A DNA stretch of 7,083 bases from an uncultured Collinsella sp. (GCA_902496645.1 CABVBR010000105.1:1-7083); one strand, 5' to 3'; shown: positions 1-6,967, counted from the stretch's first letter. Translations and numbers: made by a program. The notes: generated by a model not told the origin, from the sequence alone.

Positions 1-1050
1 ACGCGCCCATGTAAGGTGATTCTTGACCTGCCAGGACTGGAGCTTGAGCGTTGCGGCCAGCTCGCGACCCTGTCCGCGCGCATCAAGCGCCTTGGCGACG
101 ATCAGCTCACGGATGCGACCGCACAGCAATGTGTAAGTCCACACGTAGCTCTTGGAGGGCAGGAGCTTAAAGAGCTCGAGCGAACGCCGCATATCGCGAG
201 CCGAGACGGCGTTGAGGAAGTCCCAGGGTTGGACCTCGGCCGTACGTACAATCCAGCGCTCAACGTCGGCAAGCTCAATCTGGGGCTGTCCGCGCGCATC
301 GAGCGCCTTGGCGACGATAAGCTCGCGGATGCGGCCGCACAGCAACGTGTAAGTCCACACGTAGCTCTTGGCGGGCAGTAAATTGAAGAGCTCGAGCGAG
401 CGTCGCATGTCACGGGCCGAAACCGCATTGAGAAAGTCCCAGGGCTGGACTTCGGCCGTGCGCACAATCCAGCGCTCCACATCGGCAAGCTCAATCTGGG
501 GCGCCTCGACCATCTGGGCAAGCTTAGCCAAGTCGTTATCGAGCATGCGCGTGTTTTCGCCCGAACGCGAGACGAGCTCCTCGGCGGCCGCCGTCGAAAT
601 CGACTTACCGCGCTGCGTCGCCATCTGCTGAACACGTCGCGGCAGTTCCCAGCGCTTGGTACCCGAGCAATCGACGATAGCCTTCTTGTCGATCTTGGCG
701 ATTGCCTTATACAGGCGCGTATTCTTGGCAAGTGAGTCGGCGATGATGAGGCAGACCGTTGTGGGGCTGGGACTCGCCAGATACTCGACGAGCGGCTCCG
801 AGACCGCCTTGGCGAGCTTTGAGCAGCCATCGAGGATTACCAGACGAAACTCGCTGCCCATCGGAAAGGTGTTAAGCGATCCGATAATGGACTCGATATC
901 GGGGTCCTTGGTCATGTCTCGCTCGTCGAGGTTGAACTCGACCATACCCGACTTTTCCAGACGCGCTTTCATACGCGAGACGGCGTGGTCGCGCTTAACT
1001 CCGTCGGTACCGACGATCAGATATGCCGGCAGCAAACCGGTTTCGGACAT
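1..1050 (-). CDS. holA: DNA polymerase III delta subunit, partial, with 72-residue internal duplication
   Basis: The frame from the ATG at 1050 is open for 350 codons to the window edge, so the C-terminus is missing. The delta subunit opens the sliding clamp within the clamp loader and is normally essential. Family-like features are the N-terminal YLIVGTDGVKRDHAV, a central FPMGSEFRLVILDG and the domain II/III segment SGENTRMLDNDLAKLA (about 163-178). The collar-domain segment with QPWDFLNAVSARD follows, and then RELAATLKLQSWQVKNHL near the edge. Residues 184-255 and 256-327 are a direct repeat with 70 of 72 residues identical. Without the extra copy the gene would have the usual size of about 330 residues. 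Location downstream of comEC is a common arrangement in Gram-positive lineages and supports the call. A doubled block in the collar domain would probably disturb the fold, so I suspect that the duplication is not real. Confidence 0.88.
   Translation of the reverse strand, partial: MSETGLLPAYLIVGTDGVKRDHAVSRMKARLEKSGMVEFNLDERDMTKDPDIESIIGSLNTFPMGSEFRLVILDGCSKLAKAVSEPLVEYLASPSPTTVCLIIADSLAKNTRLYKAIAKIDKKAIVDCSGTKRWELPRRVQQMATQRGKSISTAAAEELVSRSGENTRMLDNDLAKLAQMVEAPQIELADVERWIVRTAEVQPWDFLNAVSARDMRRSLELFNLLPAKSYVWTYTLLCGRIRELIVAKALDARGQPQIELADVERWIVRTAEVQPWDFLNAVSARDMRRSLELFKLLPSKSYVWTYTLLCGRIRELIVAKALDARGQGRELAATLKLQSWQVKNHLTWAR
70..501. repeat. 216-bp in-frame tandem duplication in holA
   Basis: Two adjacent copies (286-501 first in gene order, 70-285 second) of exactly 72 codons. 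I count about 25 base differences in 216. Twenty-two altered codons are silent and two change the residue (Asn to Lys, Ala to Ser). The roughly 88% identity with almost only silent change looks like the same gene from two diverged strains. Confidence 0.95.
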
Positions 1051-1056
1051 TGCGCT

Positions 1057-1064
1057 CCCCTCCC
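1057..1064 (-). promoter_or_regulatory. Ribosome binding site fixing the holA start
   Basis: GGGAGGGG on the minus strand lies six bases before the ATG at 1050. It supports this codon as the start of a frame that stays open to the window edge. Confidence 0.8.
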
Positions 1065-1090
1065 GCAGGCCTTCGTATTCGTTCCGTGCC

Positions 1091-1120
1091 ATTCTAGCCC
1101 AGGGGCCCACCACACGCCAA
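1091..1120 (-). promoter_or_regulatory. Candidate promoter for holA
   Basis: On the minus strand, TTGGCG (1120-1115) and TAGAAT (1096-1091, five of six consensus bases) are 18 bases apart. They sit inside the 78-base comEC-holA gap and predict a leader of about 35 bases. No terminator follows comEC, so holA may be read both from this promoter and from the comEA promoter. Confidence 0.45.
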
Positions 1121-1128
1121 CGACGTCG

Positions 1129-3563
1129 TCACGGTCGCTGGCATCGCATCGCAAAGCCATTCGCAGTCGGTGTGACGGTAATGTCGCCGTGTTCGATGGT
1201 ACACGCGAACACACCACCCGCTTCCTTAACGGCATCGATGCAGGCATCGGACGGATGGCCGTATCGATTCCCCTCGCCCGCGCTCGCGAGGGAAAGCTCG
1301 GGCTTCAGGACGCCCAGCAACTCTCCATCGACTGAAACCTTGGAGCCGTGATGCCCAAGTTTAAGGACATCGATATCCCCCACCTCCTGCACGAATTCCC
1401 GTTCTTGATCGAGTTCGGCATCACCGGTGAGGAGCATGCGCAGGCCCTTGCCCTCCTGAACATAGGAGAGCAGCAGGACAAGCGAGTCCTCATTTCCCTC
1501 GCCATCCACGGACTCGAATGGCCACATCACGCGGGCGCAACAAGCGAATCCTCATTTCCCTCGCCATCCACGGACTCGAATGGCCACATCACGCGGGCGC
1601 AAAATGAGCCGATGTCGACCGTATCCCCACGGCGCACCTGCCGATACTCCACGCCAGGTCGGTTCAATACCTCGGCAGGAGCATCCTCCAGCGCATCCGC
1701 CGCCACGGCAATCGTTCCGACCGAAAACTGTTCGAGCACGGCAGGCAGACCACCCCAGTGGTCCTCATCCCAATGCGTCACAAAGACGGCATCGATATGG
1801 TGCACGTTATTGCGAACCAACGCCGCAACCACACGCTCGTCGAGCCCGCAGTCGACGAGAGCTACTGCGCCGCCTTGGCGGATAAGAATCGCATCGGCCT
1901 GGCCCACATCGAGCACCGTCACCGAAGGCGGAGCGAATCGATCCCAATAGACGTACGGAATCGCAGCCAAGAGCACCAGGCATGCAAGCCCCACCGCCAT
2001 AGGACGTGCACGGGGACGCGGCCACCAGACCAGCAGAACCGCCAGAAAACACGGCACTAGGTAAATCCACATGCTATCGGGCGGCACGCTCACGTATGCA
2101 CCCGGCACGGCGGCAAACAGCTGCTCGAAGAACAGCACGCAACGGGCGGCAATCATGGGCACAACGAGCGCCCAAGTCCGCAACGGTGCCACGAACGAAA
2201 AGGGAGCCAGCGCGATCGACACAGCGAGCAGTACGCTCACCACCGAACCGATGACCGCATTTGCCAGCGGAGCAATGAGCGAGAACGTACCGAAGGCAGG
2301 AACGGTAATGGGAAGTGTCGCCAGTTGCGAGCACAGCGTGACGGAAAGCATGCCGGCAACGCCCGATGGCAAGCCCAGCTCACCCAAAGCGTAGGTCGCA
2401 TAAGAGCAAAAGCACAGAATGGCTAAGACGCTGGCACATGAAAGCTGAAAGCCCATCTCAAACAGCACCGTCGGCCGCAGTAGCACAAAGATGGACATGG
2501 TTACGAAGAGTGCCGAAAGGCCGTGCCGACGACGCCCCGCGCCGTTTACGACAAGCGTCACGAACACCATGCAGCACGCACGCACGGCCGAGGGAGACGC
2601 GCCCGTAAAGGCAGCATAGCCCACAAGCGTTATCGCCAATATCGCCCGCTGAAGACCACGTGAGCACCGAGTCTTTTGCAATACACCCTCGATTACAAAC
2701 CCCACGATTGCCAAATGGCTGCCCGAGACGGCGATAAGATGCGCCGTTCCCGTCACCGAAAACCAGTCGCCCGCCGGCTGGGCGCAAATGGCTGCCCGAG
2801 ACGGCGATAAGATGTGCCGTTCCCGTCACAGAAAACCAGTCGCCCGCCGGCTGGGCGCGCAGCTCGGCCGAACGACCGCAGACGACACCGGCTATGAGCG
2901 CACGCGCCGGGTCGGTCGCAGGCGCGATGGACGCAAGCAGCCCATTTCGCAGCCGAAGCAGCGGCCCCGGAGAACCCTCATCGACCGATAAAATCCGAAC
3001 GGCTTTAACCTTGCGCACCTCGCCTCGGAGCACGCGCGATCGTCCATATGCGTCGTTCTCAAAACGCGAAACGCGACCGATAACACGCACGTGCGCCCCA
3101 ACCTTGAGCTCACGATCACACGATAGGCGAACCGTTGCCAAGTTCTTACCGTCCGCGCGTGCCTCGCAGGTATAGGAATACACGTCGTCGTTTATGGATG
3201 GATCACCCTGCACGACAAACTCGAGGCCGCTTGCCGCTCGACCGTCGAGCGTCTTCGCGGCACTGAGCACACCCACGACCCACCACGCCGAGACGACCGC
3301 TCCCGCCACGAGGCCGACGGACACGGCATACAGCCACCGCTTCAAAGGGACAAGCCGCGCACAAGATTGAGTCAGCACAACGAATACCGCCGCCGCAACG
3401 GGAATGGCCCATAGCGGCCCGACCGCCGGAGCCCGCTCCCTCAGCAATCAGCGGCCATGTTGAGCACCAAGGCGCAGCTCATGCACACGCCGGCACACAG
3501 GGCCATCGTCCACGGAATCAGGGGTCGCGGAGGCATCACGTGCTCGCGCTCGGTCGCGCTCAT
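1129..3563 (-). CDS. comEC: ComEC/Rec2 DNA-uptake channel, frame broken at three points
   Basis: ComEC is the inner-membrane channel that imports single-stranded DNA during transformation. The start is the ATG at 3563, which overlaps the comEA stop. About 39 residues (hydrophobic, with PLIPWTMALCAGVCMSCALV) are followed by a frame change near 3442-3448, then an OB-fold-like soluble part. A 73-bp duplication (2712-2857) hits the competence-domain signature HLIAVSGSHLAIVGF, and a multi-span membrane region follows. The C-terminal metallo-beta-lactamase-like domain starts at LDVGQADAILI. It shows HWDEDH (about 573-578), MLLTGDAE and LKLGHHGS, with a 62-bp duplication (1479-1602) in between. Removing one copy of each duplication and restoring one base near 3447 gives exactly 766 residues, normal for the family. 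The metal-binding residues look complete, so a nuclease-type domain is plausible. As written, the gene is split into segments of about 3563-3442, 3447-2785, 2784-1541 and 1540-1129. Confidence 0.95.
1479..1602. repeat. 62-bp tandem duplication in comEC
   Basis: Copies 1479-1540 and 1541-1602 differ at one base (1486 G, 1548 A), which is a silent Asp codon change in the native comEC frame. The unit length is not a multiple of three, so it shifts the frame inside the metallo-beta-lactamase-like domain. Confidence 0.95.
2712..2857. repeat. 73-bp tandem duplication in comEC
   Basis: Copies 2712-2784 and 2785-2857 differ at two bases (2742/2815 and 2757/2830), both silent in the native frame (Ala and Ser codons). 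The unit includes the conserved HLIAVSGSHL segment and shifts the frame by one. Confidence 0.95.
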
Positions 3564-4264
3564 ACGCAGATGCAATCTTTGATTTTGGCAAGCTTCTTCT
3601 CACCGATCCCAGATACACGCATCAGGTCATCGACTGAGGCAAAGGCCCCGTTCTTTGTCCGCTCGTCGATTATCGACTGCGCCATAGAAGGTCCAATGCC
3701 CGAGAGCGTCTGCAGTTCCGCCGCGCTCGCCGTATTGATGTTGACGAGCCCCGCTACATCATTCGCGCCCGAAGCCAAGACAGCTCCGCCATCGGCTCCA
3801 CCGTCCGCGGCAACCGCCTGCTGCTCCCCCACCGTCGGAACATAGATCTTTTGGCCATCTGTGATCTTGGACGCACGGTTAAGCCCTGTCACATCCGCCT
3901 CGACCGTAAGCCCTCCGGCGGCATCGAGCGCTTGGGATACCCGTGCTCCTTCTTTGAGCCGATACACGCCAGGCCTCACAACGGCGCCATCCACATCGAC
4001 GTACACCTCCGCAGCAGAGGAACTCTTGGCCGAAGACTCATCATCAGGAGACGCATCCCCGGACCCGCGCACATCCGAGGCGCTCGCCTCATCACTATGC
4101 TCAAACGACACGCCGCTGGAGCGGCTACTAAAACTTGCCATCGCCAAGCCGCTCGCGGCGGCAATGACAACCAAAATCGCCACCACCACCGCTTTATGCC
4201 CGAGCAGCTTTTCTGCCCAGCGGTCCATACGTTTAACCCGTTCGTGATGTTCGCGCTGCGCCAT
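3560..4264 (-). CDS. comEA: ComEA-type DNA receptor with SLBB and helix-hairpin-helix domains
   Basis: A 234-residue membrane-anchored protein that in competent bacteria binds double-stranded DNA outside the cell membrane and hands it to ComEC. In order it has a short basic cytoplasmic tail (1-23), one membrane segment at about 24-43 (HKAVVVAILVVIAAASGLAM) and a Ser/Asp/Glu-rich linker (about 45-85). An SLBB domain follows at about 86-142, opening VYVDVDGAVVRPGVYRL and ending KIYVP, then a second flexible Ala/Gly linker. The C-terminal pair of helix-hairpin-helix motifs (about 174-234) carries NINTAS, LSGIGPSMAQ and VSGIGEKKLAKI. The length and this SLBB-HhH order are typical of Gram-positive ComEA. 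Its TGA overlaps the comEC start in an ATGA arrangement, so the two are translated together. The frame is intact, unlike comEC. Confidence 0.94.
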   Translation of the reverse strand: MAQREHHERVKRMDRWAEKLLGHKAVVVAILVVIAAASGLAMASFSSRSSGVSFEHSDEASASDVRGSGDASPDDESSAKSSSAAEVYVDVDGAVVRPGVYRLKEGARVSQALDAAGGLTVEADVTGLNRASKITDGQKIYVPTVGEQQAVAADGGADGGAVLASGANDVAGLVNINTASAAELQTLSGIGPSMAQSIIDERTKNGAFASVDDLMRVSGIGEKKLAKIKDCICV

Positions 4265-4270
4265 AGCAAA

Positions 4271-4278
4271 CACCTCCC
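4271..4278 (-). promoter_or_regulatory. Ribosome binding site fixing the comEA start
   Basis: GGGAGGTG on the minus strand lies six bases before the ATG at 4264. This makes that ATG the start rather than a codon 21 positions upstream, which has no such site and would put an unlikely Trp/Cys-rich extension before the membrane anchor. Confidence 0.8.
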
Positions 4279-4329
4279 AACACCATCGTGTCAGGAAACG
4301 AGCGCCGAAGCCTCCGCACGTCCACACTG

Positions 4330-4358
4330 GTTATCGCGGTCAAACCAAAATCTGACAA
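4330..4358 (-). promoter_or_regulatory. Candidate sigma-70-type promoter for comEA-comEC
   Basis: On the minus strand, TTGTCA (4358-4353, five of six consensus bases) and GATAAC (4335-4330, four of six) are separated by 17 bases. They lie about 65 bases upstream of the comEA start, in the only sizeable intergenic gap (about 170 bases after the thiI terminator). No operator or competence-box repeat is obvious. This is a prediction by eye only. Confidence 0.42.
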
Positions 4359-4434
4359 AAACCTTGCGGAAAAGTGTCCATTTATTCAGGCACACGTCAG
4401 CGAACGAACATCTTGGCATCATTTGCCCAGATAG

Positions 4435-4468
4435 CAAAAGACCGACGATACAGGCGCATCGTCGGTCT
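4435..4468 (-). terminator. Intrinsic terminator of the mihF-gmk-rpoZ-thiI operon
   Basis: A perfect 11-bp inverted repeat (4439-4449 and 4458-4468, AGACCGACGAT on the plus strand with its reverse complement) encloses an 8-base loop. On the minus strand it is followed by TTTT then GC. It begins ten bases after the thiI stop codon, exactly where an operon terminator is expected. The T-run is short, but the stem is long and G+C-rich. Confidence 0.9.
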
Positions 4469-4478
4469 ATGCAGGCAA

Positions 4479-5759
4479 TTACTCGTGATCTTGGTAAATC
4501 TCACGCGGAGCAAGCTCCGGATGTTTGCGTTTTAAGGTCTTAGGGGCCTTATACGTGTTGCTGGAGAAGTCGATGTACTCGGTCTGCTTAAGCAGGCGCT
4601 CGATCATCTCCTCGTGGTCGAACAGCTCCCAGGCCTCGTGCACGGCATCGAGCTTGGCATGCGTCTCGGGACGACGCGGCATAAAGAGCGTGCAGCAATC
4701 GGGCGCCGCCTCGGTCGAGATATCAAACGTACCGATCTCCTGGGCGCGCGCGATGATCTCCTGCTTATCAGAACCAATGAGCGGACGGAAAACGGGAATC
4801 TTCACGGCCTCGTTGACGGCCATGATGTTCTCGAGCGTCTGGGAGGCAACCTGACCGAGCGACTCGCCGGTCACGATGGCCTTGGCGCCCTCGATATGCG
4901 CAATGCGCTCGGCAACCGAATACATAATGCGGCGATACATGATCACGCGCAGGTTGCTGGGGCAGGTGACGGAAATTTCACGCTGGCAATCGCCAAACGG
5001 CACCACGTACAGGCGGCCGATCTGGACACCCGGCTCAAGCGCACGGATGATGTCCTGCACCAAATACTCGCTCGTATCGGGCGTCGTATTCACTCGTGTC
5101 GGGCGTCTGCGGACGACCGGAGAAATGCACCGGCACGCACACCGCGCCGCGACGCGCGAGCATCCAGGTCGCCACCGGAGAATCGATGCCCGACGACAGA
5201 AGCGTCACGACCTTGCCGGCAGAACCCACCGGCAGACCGCCCACGCCGCGCTCGGAGCGCGCGTACACGTAAACGCTACCCTGGACCACCAGTACGTGCA
5301 CCATCGCATCGGGATCGTGCATTTGAACCTTTTTATCGGGGAAGGCCTCGCACAGCACCTCACCCACCTGACGATTGATATCAATCGAGGAGAGCTCATA
5401 GTCGGTATTGGAACGCTTGGCGTGCACCTTAAACGAATCGAAGGGGCCAAACTCGCGCAGCGCCTTGACGGCGGCGGCGCAGTACTCCTGCGGGTCGCGG
5501 TTGGTGTGGTACGCCAGGGACACTACGCCAAAGACACACGAGCAACGCCGGGAACGGCGCGAATGACACGCGCCGCCTCGTCGGCCTGATGCTCGTTAAA
5601 GGTCACGAGGATATAACCGGAAATTCGAGACACGGCGTTCACGGAAAAGGCGGCCAAAGCCGCCTTAATGTTATCCATGAGGATATGCTCAAAATGTGCG
5701 CGGTTCTTGCCCTTCAGTCCAACCTCGTGATAGTGGACCAGGCAGACGCGAGCTGCCAT
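4479..5759 (-). CDS. thiI: tRNA 4-thiouridine synthetase ThiI, frame broken twice
   Basis: ThiI adenylates U8 of tRNA and transfers sulfur to make 4-thiouridine; in many bacteria it also supplies sulfur for the thiazole of thiamine. Three open segments together cover the whole protein: 5759-5523 (N-terminal ferredoxin-like part), about 5523-5087 (THUMP domain and PP-loop) and about 5086-4479 (rest of the PP-ATPase domain). The breaks coincide with tandem duplications of 14 bp (5510-5537) and 22 bp (5065-5108). Removing one copy of each gives 414 residues. In that numbering the PP-loop is SSGIDSPVA near 184-192 (the first Gly of the usual SGGxDS is Ser), GESLGQVASQTLENI lies near 286-300, and the conserved Cys pair of DCCTLF falls at 343-344. 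There is no C-terminal rhodanese domain, so this is the short form and would need a separate sulfur donor. The ATG abuts the rpoZ stop without a clear ribosome site, suggesting translational coupling. It is the last gene before the terminator. Confidence 0.93.
5065..5108. repeat. 22-bp tandem duplication in thiI
   Basis: Imperfect copies 5065-5086 and 5087-5108 encode the same residues PDTSEY in the native frame. They differ at three silent codon positions (Asp, Ser, Glu), plus one at the junction (Tyr). The extra copy shifts the frame. Confidence 0.85.
5510..5537. repeat. 14-bp tandem duplication in thiI
   Basis: Copies 5510-5523 and 5524-5537 both encode VSLA with silent Ser and Leu codon differences. 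Together they create a premature TAG after residue 78 of ThiI. Removing either copy joins ARVSLA to YHTNRD as in the family. Confidence 0.85.
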
Positions 5760-6041
5760 TTAGGCTTCAGCAACCTTATGGCCGAGCGCCTTCTCGTAAC
5801 GGGCCTCGTCGTAGGAGATATCGCCGTCGACGATCTCGTCCATAGCCATCGAGATGGTATCGGCACCGGAGAGCGCGATGGTGATGTCGTCGACATCCTG
5901 GACGGCAAGCACGCGGTTATGCTGGCCGCGCAGCATGCTATTGATGTCGCAGGCACGCTTAGAGGCAATCGAAGCGAGCAGGAAGCGGTTGTGATCGGTC
6001 TTCTCCAGAAGATCGTCAATGCAAGGCTTTACAACGGACAC
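5760..6041 (-). CDS. rpoZ: DNA-directed RNA polymerase omega subunit
   Basis: Encodes a 93-residue omega subunit, which binds the C-terminal part of beta-prime and aids RNA polymerase assembly. The N-terminus (VVKPCIDDLLEKTDHNRFLL) matches the family pattern of an 'I/VxPxIDxLLE' opening followed by helix 2. The segment ASIASKRACDIN, where the basic-alanine motif of omega normally lies, and the C-terminal DISYDEARYEKALG are also typical. The start is the GTG at 6041, six bases after the gmk stop codon. An AAAGGA ten bases upstream and a GAGG three bases upstream, both overlapping the gmk end, are the only ribosome-site candidates, so translation is probably coupled to gmk. The TAA stop is followed directly by the ATG of thiI. 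The frame is intact. Confidence 0.93.
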   Translation of the reverse strand: MSVVKPCIDDLLEKTDHNRFLLASIASKRACDINSMLRGQHNRVLAVQDVDDITIALSGADTISMAMDEIVDGDISYDEARYEKALGHKVAEA

Positions 6042-6046
6042 GGACC

Positions 6047-6653
6047 TCAGATCCTTTCATGCATATCGAGAACGCGAACGAGCTCATCGGTCGCGCGGTC
6101 GAGATCGTCATTCACCACGACGTCGTCGTAGCGGTCGGCAAGGGCAAGCTCATGGGCGGCGTTTGCCATACGCAGCTCAATCGTCTCGGGCGTCTCGGTA
6201 CCGCGACCGACCAGACGCTCGCGGAGCACCTCGAGCGAGGGTGGCTTGATAAAGATCAGCACGGCCTCGGGGAAACGCTCCTTAACCTGCAGGGCACCCT
6301 GGACATCGATCTCCAAGATGAGAGACGAACCAGAGGCGAGCTTGGACTGAACCTCGCTCACCAACGTGCCGTAGCAGTTACCGTGGACCTCGGCCCACTC
6401 AACAAACTCACCGTTTGCCACGCGGCGGTCGAACTCCTCGCGCGTCAGAAAAAAGTAGTTGACGCCGTCGACCTCACCTTTACGTGGTGCTCGCGTGGTA
6501 GCCGAAACCGTCAGGCCCAGATTCGAGCGGCGCTCGCGCACACGAGTGACGAGCGTACTTAGAGCGACGCTCGCGCACACGAGTGACGAGCGTGCCCTTG
6601 CCCGCGCCTGACGGTCCAGAAATCACAAAGAGCTTTGAATCCTGAGCGCTCAC
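6047..6653 (-). CDS. gmk: Guanylate kinase, reading frame broken by a 37-bp duplication
   Basis: Guanylate kinase phosphorylates GMP to GDP with ATP in the cytoplasm and is normally essential. The start is the GTG at 6653, immediately after the mihF stop. The first part gives the P-loop GPSGAGKG (residues 13-20). The frame is then lost in a 37-bp tandem duplication (6520-6593) and resumes for the rest of the protein, readable from about 6556 down to 6047. Removing one copy gives 189 residues, the usual family size. Visible features of the repaired protein are the GMP-binding segment TTRAPRKGEVDGVNYFF (40-56), the WAEVHGNCYGT region (74-84), LEIDVQGAL (101-109) and the lid GRGTETPETIELRM (137-150). 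An open frame starting at 6580 would lack the P-loop, so it is not a sensible start. I infer that the break is an assembly error; product identity is very secure. Confidence 0.95.
6520..6593. repeat. 37-bp tandem duplication in gmk
   Basis: Copies 6520-6556 and 6557-6593 both encode the TLVTRVRERRS stretch just after the P-loop. They have about four differences: two silent (Arg, Ser), one Asn/Lys and one at the junction. The unit length shifts the frame and separates the P-loop from the rest of the kinase. Confidence 0.9.
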
Positions 6654-6962
6654 TTATTTGGTCAGCTGCTCGAGGAGCTGCTCGCGCTGACGGACGCCAA
6701 GGCCCTGGACGCGACGGGTAGCGGAGATGCCGAGCTCCTCCATGATCTTGGCGGCCTTGGCCTTGCCATAACCGGGGAGAGACTCGATGAGGGTGGAAAC
6801 CTTCATGCGGGAAGCAATGGGGTCATCGGAGTTGAGCACGGACTCGAGGGACTTCTCGCCCTTCTTGATCTGCTCACGGAGCTCTGCGCGAGCGTGACGT
6901 GCGGCGGCAGCCTTCTCAAGAGCCTGCTTGCGCTGCTCATCGGTAAGCTGAGGGAGTGCCAT
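6654..6962 (-). CDS. mihF: Actinobacterial integration host factor MihF
   Basis: A small nucleoid-associated DNA-binding protein of 102 residues. Known members of this family bend DNA, assist phage-type integration and help organise the chromosome. It is unrelated to the HU/IHF fold of other bacteria. Visible signatures are a basic, alanine-rich N-terminal helix (about residues 10-35) and a helix-two-turn-helix segment around residues 62-79 (LPGYGKAKAAKIMEELGI). A second conserved basic block follows at 83-97 (RRVQGLGVRQREQLL). The start is the ATG at 6962: it has GGAGG five bases upstream, whereas the in-frame TTG at 6974 overlaps that ribosome site. It is the first gene of mihF-gmk-rpoZ, a typical actinobacterial order. 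Its TAA is followed without a gap by the GTG of gmk. The reading frame is intact and the length is normal for the family. Confidence 0.93.
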   Translation of the reverse strand: MALPQLTDEQRKQALEKAAAARHARAELREQIKKGEKSLESVLNSDDPIASRMKVSTLIESLPGYGKAKAAKIMEELGISATRRVQGLGVRQREQLLEQLTK

Positions 6963-6967
6963 TCGTA

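Noticed and set aside
16..631. Plus-strand open frames across the holA repeat with repeated protein motifs
   Set aside because: They are antisense to holA, have no ribosome site or family resemblance, and their repeats only mirror the 216-bp duplication.
102..830. A long minus-strand open frame rich in Arg and Ser
   Set aside because: It lies in a different frame from holA on the same strand. Its composition is typical of an out-of-frame reading of G+C-rich coding DNA. The HolA frame is open through the edge and has a ribosome site.
1091..1110. Terminator after comEC at the GGGCCC/CCTGGGC stretch
   Set aside because: The possible hairpin has too short a stem and loop and no T-run, and it overlaps the better-supported holA promoter.
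70..2857. CRISPR array or variable-number repeat locus
   Set aside because: Each repeat is present only twice, with no spacers, and the units differ in length and sequence and lie inside conserved protein genes.
1479..2857. Programmed frameshifting or split-gene expression of comEC
   Set aside because: The breaks coincide with tandem copies of coding sequence rather than slippery sites, and translation across them would duplicate residues that the family has only once.
5035..5523. Independent small gene starting at 5523 in the middle of thiI
   Set aside because: Its residues align directly as the continuation of ThiI (THUMP and PP-loop). The apparent start is inside the 14-bp duplication and has no ribosome site.
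4614..5589. Long plus-strand open frames over thiI
   Set aside because: They are His/Arg/Gly-rich antisense shadows of ThiI codons, with no promoter, ribosome site or recognisable domain.
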